DNA of 42,756 bases from an uncultured Hyphomonadaceae bacterium (GTDB lineage: Bacteria; Pseudomonadota; Alphaproteobacteria; Caulobacterales; Hyphomonadaceae): positions 1 through 42,756 of the forward strand of contig CALKFG010000013.1 of NCBI GenBank assembly GCA_938084575.1. The letters run 5' to 3'. Positions 16,496 to 25,433 of the stretch are shown piece by piece (positions within the stretch are counted from its first letter, which is position 1; each line of letters opens with the position of its first letter). A program made the position numbers and the translations under genes. A model generated the notes under the pieces. It did not search any database, was not told where the DNA came from, and saw only the letters and a list, made by a program, of their open reading frames with translations.

Positions 16496-16996
16496 ATGGA
16501 TCATGAAAACCCGAAAATTTACATGGATGCCGTGTTACGGCCAAACCGATCAATGAGCCCTCGGGCTTTCACTCTCGTGATGGTTATTGTCGGGCTGGCC
16601 AGCTTTCTGGCGGGCATGGCCTTTATCAGCATGGGCGCTTTTCCCGTTCTAGGGTTTCTGGGCCTTGATGCGTTTGCCATCTGGATGGCCTTCCGTCTCA
16701 GCTTTAGGCAGCAGCGGGCTGAAACACATATCCGCATCAGTGCCGCCGAGGTTGATTTGCGGCATTACGAGCCGGGCCAGAGCCCGCGCCGCATCAGGCT
16801 TCCAACCTCCTTCGTGCGGGTGGCGCTTGTCGACTCGTCTGGTCGGGCGAGCGAGCTACAGATTAACCATGGCCAGAGAACATGGGTCATCGGCCGGTTT
16901 TTGACCGCGTCGGAGCGAACCTCGCTATGCCAGGCTCTGCGGACAGCGATCCGGTCTGCGAAGAAGGAACGCTACCCGTCCGACCTGTCTTTTTAG
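16496..16996 (+). CDS. DUF2244 membrane protein
   Basis: A 166-residue integral membrane protein of the DUF2244 family, common in alphaproteobacteria and often encoded near nth or cytochrome oxidase genes. Two closely spaced hydrophobic helices lie at about residues 25-65 (FTLVMVIVGLASFLAGMAFI, then AFPVLGFLGLDAFAIWMAF). A cytosolic beta-rich domain follows, with WVIGRFLTASER near the end. Function is not established. A palindrome followed by a T-run begins three bases after the stop and may end its transcript. Confidence 0.82.
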   Translation: MDHENPKIYMDAVLRPNRSMSPRAFTLVMVIVGLASFLAGMAFISMGAFPVLGFLGLDAFAIWMAFRLSFRQQRAETHIRISAAEVDLRHYEPGQSPRRIRLPTSFVRVALVDSSGRASELQINHGQRTWVIGRFLTASERTSLCQALRTAIRSAKKERYPSDLSF

Positions 16997-16999
16997 AAA

Positions 17000-17015
17000 A
17001 TGACGCCGGCGTCAT
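17000..17015. terminator. Perfect 16-base palindrome, terminator or operator
   Basis: ATGACGCCGGCGTCAT is self-complementary over all 16 bases. As RNA it can form a six-pair stem with a CCGG loop, and AGTTTTT follows, so it may be an intrinsic terminator for the DUF2244 gene, which stops three bases before. It also lies about 80 bases upstream of the P450 start, a suitable place for a TetR- or GntR-type operator. A second small inverted repeat, CACA-N6-TGTG, lies at 17022-17035. Confidence 0.5.
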
Positions 17016-17094
17016 AGTTTTTCACAACAGACTGTGCTACGGTCTCTCCAGGCAAGAATAGGGCTCAGATAAGGGCCGATCACTGGAGGCAAAC

Positions 17095-18426
17095 ATGGCA
17101 GATACATCTCAGAAAATCGCGCACGGACTGGAACGTCCAAAAATTACCCAGCGTGAACCTATGCACGATACTTATCTGCGGTTTGATGACCCGATCCCCG
17201 ATGCGAGCGAACTCGCGCTTGAGGACCTCAATATTGTGGACCCGGAAATCTGGCGCCGTGGCGCCTATTGGGACCGGTTCAAAAGAATGCGCGACGAGGC
17301 GCCGCTGCATTGGACGCCTGACAGCTTTGTCGGGCCGTTCTGGTCTGTCACCCGCTATGAAGACATTATGAAGATTGATATCGACCATAAGCGGTTCTCC
17401 TCGAGCTGGGAGCATGGTGGCATTGTGCTGGGCGAACCCATGGAAGATTTTGAATTGCCTATGTTCATCGCGATGGATGAGCCGAGGCATGCCGAGCAGC
17501 GCAAGACGGTCCAGCCGGCTGTCGCGCCCAACATGCTGAAAGTGTTCGAACCGATCATTCGGGAGCGGACACAGGACCTGCTTGATTCCCTGCCGACGAA
17601 TGAGCCCTTTGACTGGGTTGATACAGTGTCGATCGAGCTGACGACAATGATGCTGGCGACGCTGTTCGACTTCCCCTTCGAGGATCGCCGCAAGCTGACC
17701 CGTTGGTCAGATGTGTCGACCAACCGCGAAAATCCCGACATTTGTCCAGGCGGTGAGGCACAATGGCGTGAAGAACTGCTCGAATGCCTGACCACGTTCA
17801 TGGGGCTGTTCCAGAAAAAGCAGGCAGAGCCGCTTCGCAACGACCTGATCAGCCTGCTTGCGCATGGTGAAAAAACCCGGGACATGCAGCCGCAGGAATT
17901 GCTTGGGAACATCATCCTGCTGATCGTTGGCGGAAATGATACCACACGAAATTCCATGAGCGCCTCGATCTACGGGCTCAACAAATTTCCCGAAGAATAT
18001 GCGAAGCTCAAGGCCAATCCGGACCTGATTCCAAACATGGTATCTGAGGTCATTCGGTGGCAGACGCCTCTGGCGTTCATGCGCCGAACCGCTCTGGAAG
18101 ACGTCGAAATGCACGGCAAGACCATTAAGAAGGGTGATCAGCTCGCAATGTGGTATGCCTCCGGAAATCGGGATGAGCGCTTTTGGAACGAGGATCCCAA
18201 TCGGTTGATTGTCGATCGTGATCAGGCGCGCAATCACCTGTCCTTCGGTTTCGGGATCCATCGCTGCGTCGGCAACCGCCTGGGTGAGCTCCAGCTGCGC
18301 ATCCTTTGGGAAGAAATTATGAAGCGCTTCGAGCACATCGAAGTTCTGGAAGAACCTGCGTTGACATCAGGGGCCTTTGTGAAGGGGTATACTTGGATGC
18401 CCGTTATCTGCCATCCGAAGACATAG
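17095..18426 (+). CDS. Cytochrome P450, CYP153-like terminal hydroxylase
   Basis: A 443-residue soluble P450. The I-helix oxygen-binding motif is VGGNDTTRNS near 279-288, and the haem ligand is Cys391 in FGFGIHRCVG. RWQTPLAFMRRT supplies the ExxR-region context. Long stretches match my recollection of CYP153A enzymes, for instance LTTMMLATLFDFPFEDRRKL and GNRDERFW. CYP153 enzymes hydroxylate the terminal carbon of n-alkanes and fatty acids, receiving electrons from a ferredoxin and a ferredoxin reductase. Neither partner is encoded nearby. GGAGG precedes the ATG. The stop lies nine bases from that of the convergent SDR-like gene. Confidence 0.92.
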   Translation: MADTSQKIAHGLERPKITQREPMHDTYLRFDDPIPDASELALEDLNIVDPEIWRRGAYWDRFKRMRDEAPLHWTPDSFVGPFWSVTRYEDIMKIDIDHKRFSSSWEHGGIVLGEPMEDFELPMFIAMDEPRHAEQRKTVQPAVAPNMLKVFEPIIRERTQDLLDSLPTNEPFDWVDTVSIELTTMMLATLFDFPFEDRRKLTRWSDVSTNRENPDICPGGEAQWREELLECLTTFMGLFQKKQAEPLRNDLISLLAHGEKTRDMQPQELLGNIILLIVGGNDTTRNSMSASIYGLNKFPEEYAKLKANPDLIPNMVSEVIRWQTPLAFMRRTALEDVEMHGKTIKKGDQLAMWYASGNRDERFWNEDPNRLIVDRDQARNHLSFGFGIHRCVGNRLGELQLRILWEEIMKRFEHIEVLEEPALTSGAFVKGYTWMPVICHPKT

Positions 18427-18435
18427 GCGGCTGAA

Positions 18436-19209
18436 TCAGTCTTCTTCCGACGTTTCTATCAGCCCCGAAAGACGCTGGCGTCCGCCATCCAGGACGACCG
18501 CCTGGCCGGTCATGATGGCGGTTTCCGGGCGGCTGAGGAAGAGGGCCGCTTCAGCTATTTCTTCGGCCATGGCCGGCCGTCCGGCGGGTGTCCGGGCCTT
18601 GAGCCAGTCATCCTGCTTTTCGGTTCTCGGGCGCAATGCAATGACGGCATTGGCCCGAATGCCAAGGTCTGCCAGCTCAACCGAGGCCGCCTTTATGGCG
18701 CCATAAATGGCATGCTGGGTCACACTTTCGGTAAAGCTGCCTGGCTGCGAGAGCCGGACGCCCAGCGACAGCACAAAGGTGAAGCTGCCAATCTGGCGTG
18801 AGCGTTCGAGCGTCGAGCCGGGATCTTCACGATGTTCGACCATTGCTGCGGAGAATATCCGGAGTGTCTCCACGGTCCCGCGCACGGCCTTGTTCAGGGC
18901 GGAATCGAAGGCATTAATGTCCAGACCCAGAACCGTGTCACTGGACGGTAAATCCGGGATCGCGATAACATGGTCGACCCGTCTGAAGGTTTCCATCGCA
19001 GCCGACAAAGCGTTGCGCAGACCCAGTCGTGTATGCACGGCGCCGTGCAGCCTGACGACTTTTTCCCCGGCCGTTTTTTGCAGTTCATCCAGAATGGCTT
19101 GATTGGGATCAACAGCAAGGACTTCCTGCCCATCGCTCAGCATGCGTCGGGCGACGGCCTCCCCCACGGTCTGCCCAAGTCCGAGCAGCACAGTTACAGG
19201 TTTTTCCAT
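18436..19209 (-). CDS. SDR-family oxidoreductase-like protein
   Basis: A 257-residue Rossmann-fold protein of the short-chain dehydrogenase/reductase superfamily. The catalytic YxxxK is visible as YGAIK near 168, and the C-terminal ALFLSRPETAIMTGQAVVLDGG is a classical SDR ending. The N-terminal nucleotide loop is degenerate: VLLGLGQTVGEAVA in place of TGxxxGIG. The NNAG motif is also not recognisable, with AIPDLPSSD near its expected place. It may use an altered cofactor or be weakly active. AAAGGA precedes the ATG. It is convergent with the CYP153-like gene, so oxidation of the alcohol made by the P450 is possible but unproven. Confidence 0.78.
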   Translation of the reverse strand: MEKPVTVLLGLGQTVGEAVARRMLSDGQEVLAVDPNQAILDELQKTAGEKVVRLHGAVHTRLGLRNALSAAMETFRRVDHVIAIPDLPSSDTVLGLDINAFDSALNKAVRGTVETLRIFSAAMVEHREDPGSTLERSRQIGSFTFVLSLGVRLSQPGSFTESVTQHAIYGAIKAASVELADLGIRANAVIALRPRTEKQDDWLKARTPAGRPAMAEEIAEAALFLSRPETAIMTGQAVVLDGGRQRLSGLIETSEED

Positions 19210-19258
19210 TGTCGGTTCCTTTGGCAGATGCGATCGGCCAAGGCCATTCAGAAGCGCT

Positions 19259-19426
19259 TTAACCGGTGCGCAGGTATCCCAGCTCTTCTTTAATTCGAAG
19301 TTTCTTTTGTTTCAGGCCCTTGAGATGGGTGATATCCGCCGCTGGCCGTTTTTGCTCTTCAGCGATGGCTTCATCAAGCTGTCGATGCTTCCGGGAAAGT
19401 TCTTCGATCCGACCCTTTAAGGACAT
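19259..19426 (-). CDS. YdcH-family (DUF465) small coiled-coil protein
   Basis: A 55-residue basic protein beginning MSLKGRIEELSRKHRQLDEA and ending KKLRIKEELGYLRTG, the pattern of the DUF465/YdcH family: a short helical hairpin with heptad leucines and the conserved HLKGLKQKKLRIKEEL segment. AGGAGG lies about eight bases upstream of the ATG at 19426. Function is unknown; such proteins are numerous in alphaproteobacteria. It lies in the same direction as the SDR-like gene downstream. Confidence 0.85.
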   Translation of the reverse strand: MSLKGRIEELSRKHRQLDEAIAEEQKRPAADITHLKGLKQKKLRIKEELGYLRTG

Positions 19427-19496
19427 GAACGTGCGCCTCCTGCTGTGTTGGGACCACCCCCTGACTGCAGAAATAAATCACGAAAATCGATTCCTG

Positions 19497-20252
19497 TCAC
19501 GCGGTGTGCGTGTCTGCAGACCCCGGCGGTTGATCCTGACCGGGGCTGCGCTGACCGCGTCTTTTGGATTTGATACGGAACATGTCGGCATCTGCGCGTT
19601 TCAGGAGTGTTTCAGAGCCTTCCCCGGGGCGCCAGGTGGCCACGCCACAGGAGGCGCCAATATCGAGTGCGTGACCGGATGGGGCTGCGGACTGACGCAT
19701 GTTGGCTTCAATATCCAGCATCAGTGCAACGGCCTTGCGTCCCGCCGCGTCCGGTCCGGCACGCGGCAGGGTGATGGCGAATTCATCTCCGCCCAGCCGA
19801 CCGACAATATCGCTTCGGCGCACCGCGCTGAGCAATTGCCGGGCCAGGTCGACGAGGATCTGGTCGCCCCGGGCATGGCCGCAAATATCATTGATTTGCT
19901 TGAACCGGTCGAGGTCGATGTAGAGCACTGAGAGAGGTGTTTTGTAGCGTGCGCTGACAGCGATTTCCCGGTCAAGTTCTCTGATGAAAGCGCGGCGGTT
20001 GAAGACCGGGCATAGGGGGTCATAATCCGCGAGGGCTTCGGCCGCGTTTAACTGGACGCTTAGCTGTTCTATGCGCTGGCGGAGTGTAACAACTTCATTG
20101 CCAAGCGCCTCAAGGGCAGCGCGTATCGGTGTGGGCAGGATTGAGGGATCTATTTTGAGATCTTCCATCAACACATGCCTTTCCTTGTCGACCTCTCTTG
20201 CAGACCGGTCTGATGGTGTGTTTCGATTGAAAGGCTCAGAAGAATCGGCCAT
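19497..20252 (-). CDS. Diguanylate cyclase (GGDEF domain protein)
   Basis: A 251-residue protein with a GGDEF domain at about 80-235. The active-site loop is intact, RLGGDEFAI, and an inhibitory RxxD site (RRSD) stands five residues before it, so it should make cyclic di-GMP and be product-inhibited. DPLCPVFNRRAF and YIDLDRFKQINDICGHARGD are the expected upstream motifs. The N-terminal 80 residues form a coiled coil (ALGNEVVTLRQRIEQLSVQL) that probably dimerises it. There is no membrane segment. The tail of about 25 residues is rich in Arg, Gln, Gly and Pro. No strong ribosome binding site precedes the ATG at 20252. It is divergent from purE. Confidence 0.92.
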   Translation of the reverse strand: MADSSEPFNRNTPSDRSAREVDKERHVLMEDLKIDPSILPTPIRAALEALGNEVVTLRQRIEQLSVQLNAAEALADYDPLCPVFNRRAFIRELDREIAVSARYKTPLSVLYIDLDRFKQINDICGHARGDQILVDLARQLLSAVRRSDIVGRLGGDEFAITLPRAGPDAAGRKAVALMLDIEANMRQSAAPSGHALDIGASCGVATWRPGEGSETLLKRADADMFRIKSKRRGQRSPGQDQPPGSADTHTA

Positions 20253-20300
20253 GAGCTGAGTTTAAGCACAATGTCGGGGCCTGCCCAGTCACGTCACGAG

Positions 20301-20328
20301 TTGACGCGCCTTTCCGGCTTCCTATGGT
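20301..20328 (+). promoter_or_regulatory. Putative sigma-70 promoter of purEK
   Basis: TTGACG at 20301-20306 and TATGGT at 20323-20328 are spaced 16 bases apart, 25 bases before the purE GTG start. This is the best promoter-like pair in the divergent purE/diguanylate cyclase region. Confidence 0.4.
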
Positions 20329-20352
20329 GCCGGCTTTGAATTTGAGGACCAC

Positions 20353-20859
20353 GTGACCCCAGCCGCCGAAAATCTGGACGCCCGAGTGGGTGTGATTATG
20401 GGCAGCCAGTCTGACTGGCCAACAATGAAACTGGCTTGCGACATGCTTGACCTGATGGGCGTGGGTTATGAAACCCGAATCGTTTCAGCGCACCGGACAC
20501 CAGACCGGCTATATGACTATGCCCGGTCGGCGAGGGAGCGGGGGCTGAAGGTTCTGGTCGCAGGAGCGGGCGGTGCAGCTCATTTGCCCGGCATGGCTGC
20601 TGCGATGACGGCCTTGCCCGTTCTGGGCGTTCCCATCCAGTCGCGGACTTTGAATGGCGTGGACAGTTTGTTGTCGATTGCGCAGATGCCCAAAGGCGTT
20701 CCCGTAGGGACCCTCGCGATCGGAGATGCGGGTGCGGCCAATGCAGGCTTGTTGGCGGCTGCGATTATTGCGCTTGAGGATCGCGAAGTGGCGGTCCGGC
20801 TGGACGCATTCCGGTCGAAGCAGTCTGCAGACGTCGCCGAGCGGCCGGATCCAGCATGA
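20353..20859 (+). CDS. purE: 5-(carboxyamino)imidazole ribonucleotide mutase PurE
   Basis: A 168-residue class I PurE that converts N5-CAIR to CAIR in purine synthesis. [20 protein letters not shown] near residue 13 is the nucleotide-binding signature. [14 protein letters not shown] carries the catalytic His, and [25 protein letters not shown] is invariant in the family. The GTG start at 20353 is preceded by GAGG. The stop overlaps the purK start (ATGA), so the pair is translationally coupled. Confidence 0.96.
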   Translation: MTPAAENLDARVGVIMGSQSDWPTMKLACDMLDLMGVGYETRIVSAHRTPDRLYDYARSARERGLKVLVAGAGGAAHLPGMAAAMTALPVLGVPIQSRTLNGVDSLLSIAQMPKGVPVGTLAIGDAGAANAGLLAAAIIALEDREVAVRLDAFRSKQSADVAERPDPA

Positions 20860-21920
20860 TGCTGCCTGTTGGGGCCAAAATTGGTATCATAGGAGGGGGA
20901 CAGCTTGGCCGCATGCTTGCTGTTGCAGCGGCGAGGTTGGGGTTTGATGTCTCCATTTACTGTCCCGAGGCTGACTGCCCGGCCGGGCGCGTCGCTCAGC
21001 AACAAACGATTGGCCGCTATGACCATCTTCCGAGCGTGCTCGATTGGGCCCGCTCATGCGATGTGGTGACTTACGAGTTTGAGAATGTTCCGGTCGATAC
21101 GGTCCATTACCTTGTCAGCTCGGGGTGCGATGTCAGGCCTGGTGCACGGTCATTGGAGATTGCCCAGGATCGCCTGGCCGAAAAAGCTTTTCTCCGCGAC
21201 GCCGGCATCGAAACGGCGCCCTATGTCGCAGTGAATGGCCCGCAAGACCTGGCCCGAGCCCTGACACAACTGGGCGGGGCCGGAATTTTGAAGACCCGCC
21301 GGGAGGGTTATGATGGCAAGGGGCAGCTTCGCCTCGTCAGCGGCGATGACTGTGAGGCCGCCTTTTCTAGGTTGAAGGCACAGCCCAGCATTCTGGAGGC
21401 CATTGTGCCGTTCAGCTGCGAAATTTCGGCCATTGTTGCCCGTTCCATTACGGGCGAAAGCCTGTGTTATGACATTCCTCGGAACCACCATGTTGAAGGC
21501 GTTCTGAGCCGGTCCTCGGTGCCATCGGGGGTCGATCAGACAACCGAGGCGAAAGCTCGGGAGGCGGCGATATGTCTGGCAGCGGCGCTGGATCATGTCG
21601 GCGTTCTGGCTCTTGAGTTTTTTGTGCTTGCAGATGGCAGCCTGCTGGCCAATGAGGTGGCGCCTCGGGTGCATAATTCCGGGCACTGGACGCCCGAGGC
21701 CTGCAGGACCGGGCAATTTGAGCAGCATATTCGGGCCGTTGCGGGCTGGCCCCTGGGCTCAGTCGAGCGAAAATATCGCGCCGAAATGGGAAATCTCCTC
21801 GGACATGAGGCTCTGGCGCCTTTTGAGGCTGCTCCAGCCGGATCCGTTATCACACTGTATGGCAAACGGGAGGCCAAAGCCGGACGCAAGATGGGTCACT
21901 GGGTCCGGTTGGTGGACTGA
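20856..21920 (+). CDS. purK: N5-carboxyaminoimidazole ribonucleotide synthase PurK
   Basis: A 354-residue ATP-grasp enzyme that makes N5-CAIR from AIR, bicarbonate and ATP, the substrate for PurE. It opens with [20 protein letters not shown]. The ATP-grasp body includes [14 protein letters not shown] and the metal-binding [26 protein letters not shown]. Length is normal. The four-base overlap with purE indicates an operon. Confidence 0.96.
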   Translation: MMLPVGAKIGIIGGGQLGRMLAVAAARLGFDVSIYCPEADCPAGRVAQQQTIGRYDHLPSVLDWARSCDVVTYEFENVPVDTVHYLVSSGCDVRPGARSLEIAQDRLAEKAFLRDAGIETAPYVAVNGPQDLARALTQLGGAGILKTRREGYDGKGQLRLVSGDDCEAAFSRLKAQPSILEAIVPFSCEISAIVARSITGESLCYDIPRNHHVEGVLSRSSVPSGVDQTTEAKAREAAICLAAALDHVGVLALEFFVLADGSLLANEVAPRVHNSGHWTPEACRTGQFEQHIRAVAGWPLGSVERKYRAEMGNLLGHEALAPFEAAPAGSVITLYGKREAKAGRKMGHWVRLVD

Positions 21921-21930
21921 GGTATTTTGC

Positions 21931-21989
21931 CTTTGCCCGGCAAAGCAGCTGAACCTGTTCTCCGACCGAATCCGGTCATCGCCGGTCGG
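21931..21989. other. Two inverted repeats downstream of purK
   Basis: CTTTGCC-C-GGCAAAG at 21931-21945 is a perfect palindrome with one central base. CCGACCG (21962-21968) pairs with CGGTCGG (21983-21989) across 14 bases. No T-run follows either, so they are not classical terminators. They lie in the 175-base gap before the membrane-protein gene. Confidence 0.4.
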
Positions 21990-22095
21990 CAAATTGAGCC
22001 TTTCAAACCTTTCGGATCTGCTGGCCGTCGAAGCCTTTCGGTAACCCGGAAAGTATAGTTTGGACCGATCAAAAGGATTTTCGTGGGGATAGAGG

Positions 22096-23895
22096 ATGGG
22101 GGTCATGATGCCCTTTGGTTCAAATTCGTCCTTGTGGTGGCTGCATTGGAGTCCCATCCTCGCCGGCCTGCTTCTGCTGGGACAGGAGCTTGCGCTGAGC
22201 GGCCCTGTCCTTGAGGGGATGTTGCCGGGAAATGATGATTTGATGCGCCTGCAGCAGGTTCGGGACTTGCTGGCGGGTCAGACCTGGTTTGACGTTAACC
22301 AGAGCCGGTTCCTGACGCCAGAATCCGGTGCTATGCATTGGTCGCGCTTACCCGATCTGTTTATCGCGGGGCTGATGTGGGTTCTTCAGCCAATCGCCGG
22401 CGAGGATATGGCCGAGCCGGTCGTATTGATCGTCTGGCCACTGATCCTGTTCGTGATCACCCTTTTCGCTGTGGCCAGAATTTGCCGGCAGCTGGGGATC
22501 GGGCCCGGGGGTGTCGTCGCCGTGTTTTTCATACTGGCACAATCGGCGTCCATGCTCGCCTTTCAGCCGGGGCGCATCGATCATCATGGCATGGTTCTTA
22601 TGCTGGTGCTGATTGGGTTTGCAGCGCTTCTGTCCGCGCCTGTCTCCTCGGTCTCGGCGCTGGTTCTGGCGGCGGCGATGACGGCGATGGTCAGCCTTGC
22701 GCTTGAGGGGTTGGTCTATTCTGTGAGCCTGGGCGTGCTGCTTGGTGTGTTCTGGGTTGTCCGCGGGCATATTGAGGCACCGAGACTGGCAATTTGCGGG
22801 CTCGGATTGATCTTGTCCGGGGTCCTTTTCTATATCGTCGATGCCCCCGGTTCAGGACCAGCGCGGCAGGTTTGCGACGCATATGGGCGCGCACATCTCG
22901 CGGCCTTCATGGCGGCGGGGTCGAGCTTTCTTGTTCTTGGACTATTTGGCGGTGCGATGGTGTTCTGGCAGGGGCGCATGGCCGCCGGTATCTTGGGCTT
23001 ACTGGGCGTTGCCGCTGTTTTTGCGATGACGTCGCCCGGGTGTCTGGGTGACCCCTATGGCGCCCTCTCCGAAACGGTCAGGGAAAACTGGCTGAAGGCT
23101 GTGGGTGAAGCGCTCAGCGTATCGGCTCTGGTGGCTACCAAGCCAGGACTGGCCATTACCAGTTTTGGTTTCCTGACGGCCAGCCTGGCCGCAGCTGGGG
23201 GGCTTATGCTGACAGCGTCCGCAAAGGACAGGTTGCCAGTGTCTGCTGTGTTCATTCTGCTCAGTGTCGCCGTGCTGGTCTCGATGTGGCAGTTCAGAGG
23301 AGTTCTGTTTGCATCCGCCTTTGCATCGATCGCGGCCGGTGGCTGGCTTACCAGCGCGGTCCTGGGCTGGTGGAAAAGCCGCCATGCGCGTCACTTTATT
23401 GTCTGTCTGCTTGGTCTCGTCCTGCTGATGCCAAGCGGCTGGGCAGCATTTGGGTTCTGGGTCATGCCGCGCCTGAACAGTCAGCTGGTTCAGGACTGCC
23501 GAATGCCTGCACTTTATGGGAAAGTTCCCAAAAATGACGTCCTCGACCTGGTGGCGCCCATCGATCTGGGACCTTCAATCCTGGTCTACACACCGCATCG
23601 TATTTTTGCGGCTCCTTATCATCGGAATGATGGGGGGCTGGACCGAATTTTGAGCCTGTTTCTGATGGCGCCCGACAAAGCCGTTGCCCGACTTCATCAG
23701 CTGGAAGCCGACGGACTTCTGTATTGCCCCGGGCTCAGAGAGACGCAGCGCTATGCCCGTCAAGCGCCGGAGGGTCTGGCGGGAAGTCTGGAGCGCGGTG
23801 TTGTTCCTGAGGGTCTGGTGCCTGTCGGTCTGGACTTGCCTTCGGGGGCTGGCCTGCAATTCTACCGGCTGTCAAGACACTCCGATCCAGATTGA
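22096..23895 (+). CDS. Large polytopic membrane protein, possibly GT-C-type glycosyltransferase
   Basis: A 599-residue protein with about 11-13 hydrophobic segments between residues 15 and 470, followed by a globular C-terminal part that should lie in the periplasm. The first loop holds an acidic pair in GNDDLMRLQQVRDLL and then HWSRLPDLF. A second loop carries GRIDHHGM. Acidic residues in the first periplasmic loop and this layout resemble GT-C enzymes (STT3/PMT-like), which use lipid-linked sugars, but I cannot assign it to a named family. Similar uncharacterised proteins occur in other alphaproteobacteria. Several ATG codons (22096, 22105, 22108) could start it; GGGGAT and GAGGATGGGGG stand upstream. 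Confidence 0.7.
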   Translation: MGVMMPFGSNSSLWWLHWSPILAGLLLLGQELALSGPVLEGMLPGNDDLMRLQQVRDLLAGQTWFDVNQSRFLTPESGAMHWSRLPDLFIAGLMWVLQPIAGEDMAEPVVLIVWPLILFVITLFAVARICRQLGIGPGGVVAVFFILAQSASMLAFQPGRIDHHGMVLMLVLIGFAALLSAPVSSVSALVLAAAMTAMVSLALEGLVYSVSLGVLLGVFWVVRGHIEAPRLAICGLGLILSGVLFYIVDAPGSGPARQVCDAYGRAHLAAFMAAGSSFLVLGLFGGAMVFWQGRMAAGILGLLGVAAVFAMTSPGCLGDPYGALSETVRENWLKAVGEALSVSALVATKPGLAITSFGFLTASLAAAGGLMLTASAKDRLPVSAVFILLSVAVLVSMWQFRGVLFASAFASIAAGGWLTSAVLGWWKSRHARHFIVCLLGLVLLMPSGWAAFGFWVMPRLNSQLVQDCRMPALYGKVPKNDVLDLVAPIDLGPSILVYTPHRIFAAPYHRNDGGLDRILSLFLMAPDKAVARLHQLEADGLLYCPGLRETQRYARQAPEGLAGSLERGVVPEGLVPVGLDLPSGAGLQFYRLSRHSDPD

Positions 23896-23925
23896 CCCGC
23901 CCTGCTGCATAATGCATCTGGGGCC

Positions 23926-25377
23926 ATGACAAAGATCACAGGTTCACCCGAAGATATTGTTCAGGCTCTGGACGTATCCTATCGCATGGCTGTCGACGCG
24001 CTTACCGCGGCGCTTCAGGCTTATCTCAGGCGCGGCGAGACTCCAGACCCGGAGGCTCGGGCCAAAGGGCTGTTTTGTTATCCCGAACTTGTCATTGGCT
24101 ACAATCCCGATGGCCCCCCTCCGCCCATATCGAGAGCATTTGGAAAAATGTCGGAGCCGGGGACCTATGTGACAACGATTACGCAGCCTGACTTCTTTCG
24201 CCGGTATCTGGTTGAACAGCTTCGCCCACTCTTGAACGATTATGAGGTCACGGTTGAGGTGCGCCGGTCCTCACAGGAAATTCCCTATGCCTATGTATGG
24301 GAGCAAGGACACGCCGATGGGCTGGACGAAATCAGCCCGGCCGAGCTGGCGCGGTGGTTCCCTTCGCCACGGCTCGGTGACATTGGAGATGAAATTGCCG
24401 ACGGTGAGATGTTTCATGCCGGCACCCAAAGGCCGTTGGCACTTTTTGACGGCCTGCGGACGGATTTCTCGCTCAAGAGACTTAAGCATTATACGGGAAC
24501 CTCGGTGGACAGCTTCCAGCGCTATGTCCTGTTCACAAATTATCACCGCTATGTGGATGCGTTCTGCGACTGGGGCCTGCGCCAGCTCGGTGGCGCTACA
24601 CGCTATCAGAAGCTATGTGTGTCTGGTGGGCGCGATTTCACTGAAGACACGGTGGAAGCAAGGGCCGAAATCGAGTCTTTGCCGGGTCGGCGCTACCAGA
24701 TGCCGGCTTATCATCTGACGGCTGAAAATGGCAGCGGGATCACGCTTGTAAATATTGGTGTGGGTCCGTCGAATGCCAAAAACATTACTGACCACCTCGC
24801 CGTTTTGAGGCCTGAGTGTTGGATCATGGTCGGTCATTGTGGGGGGTTGCGGCATTCTCAGGCGATTGGGGATTATGTTCTGGGACATGCCTATTTGCGC
24901 GATGACCATGTGCTTGATGCAGTACTGCCCCCCGATATTCCAATTCCCCCGATTGCGGAGGTTCAGATGGCGCTGCAGCAGTCTGCCGCCGAAGTCACGG
25001 GTGACAGGGGAGACGCCCTGAAGCGGCGGCTCCGGACCGGGACGATTGCAACCACAGATGACCGCAACTGGGAGCTTCGTATCACCGACTCAGCCCTGCG
25101 GTTCAATCAGTCGCGCGCGGTTGCGATCGATATGGAGAGCGCGACAATCGCAGCCAATGGATTTCGTCTTCGGGTGCCTTATGGAGTACTCTTGTGCGTG
25201 TCGGACAAGCCCTTGCATGGTGAGTTGAAATTGCCGGGTGCAGCGAACAAATTTTATGAAAGATCTATCAGCCAGCATTTGAAAATCGGCGTGGCCACGC
25301 TGGAAAAGCTTGCCCATGAAGGGGCAGCCCTCCATTCCCGTAAATTAAGGTCATTTGCCGAGCCGCCTTTCCGTTAG
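23926..25377 (+). CDS. amn: AMP nucleosidase
   Basis: A 483-residue enzyme that cleaves AMP to adenine and ribose 5-phosphate, helping balance the adenylate pool. The N-terminal AMP-nucleosidase domain covers about 1-180. A phosphorylase/nucleosidase fold follows, with GVGPSNAKNITDHLAVLRP, MVGHCGGLRHSQAIGDYVL, AIDMESATIAANGFR and LLCVSDKPLHGELKLPG, all typical of Amn. It begins 30 bases after the membrane-protein gene and lies close to purEK, so this part of the window is purine-centred. Confidence 0.95.
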   Translation: MTKITGSPEDIVQALDVSYRMAVDALTAALQAYLRRGETPDPEARAKGLFCYPELVIGYNPDGPPPPISRAFGKMSEPGTYVTTITQPDFFRRYLVEQLRPLLNDYEVTVEVRRSSQEIPYAYVWEQGHADGLDEISPAELARWFPSPRLGDIGDEIADGEMFHAGTQRPLALFDGLRTDFSLKRLKHYTGTSVDSFQRYVLFTNYHRYVDAFCDWGLRQLGGATRYQKLCVSGGRDFTEDTVEARAEIESLPGRRYQMPAYHLTAENGSGITLVNIGVGPSNAKNITDHLAVLRPECWIMVGHCGGLRHSQAIGDYVLGHAYLRDDHVLDAVLPPDIPIPPIAEVQMALQQSAAEVTGDRGDALKRRLRTGTIATTDDRNWELRITDSALRFNQSRAVAIDMESATIAANGFRLRVPYGVLLCVSDKPLHGELKLPGAANKFYERSISQHLKIGVATLEKLAHEGAALHSRKLRSFAEPPFR

Positions 25378-25433
25378 GATGGCCGGCCGCATTTCGATCC
25401 AAGCCCTGTCTGTTTAATGAAAGAAAGTCACCC

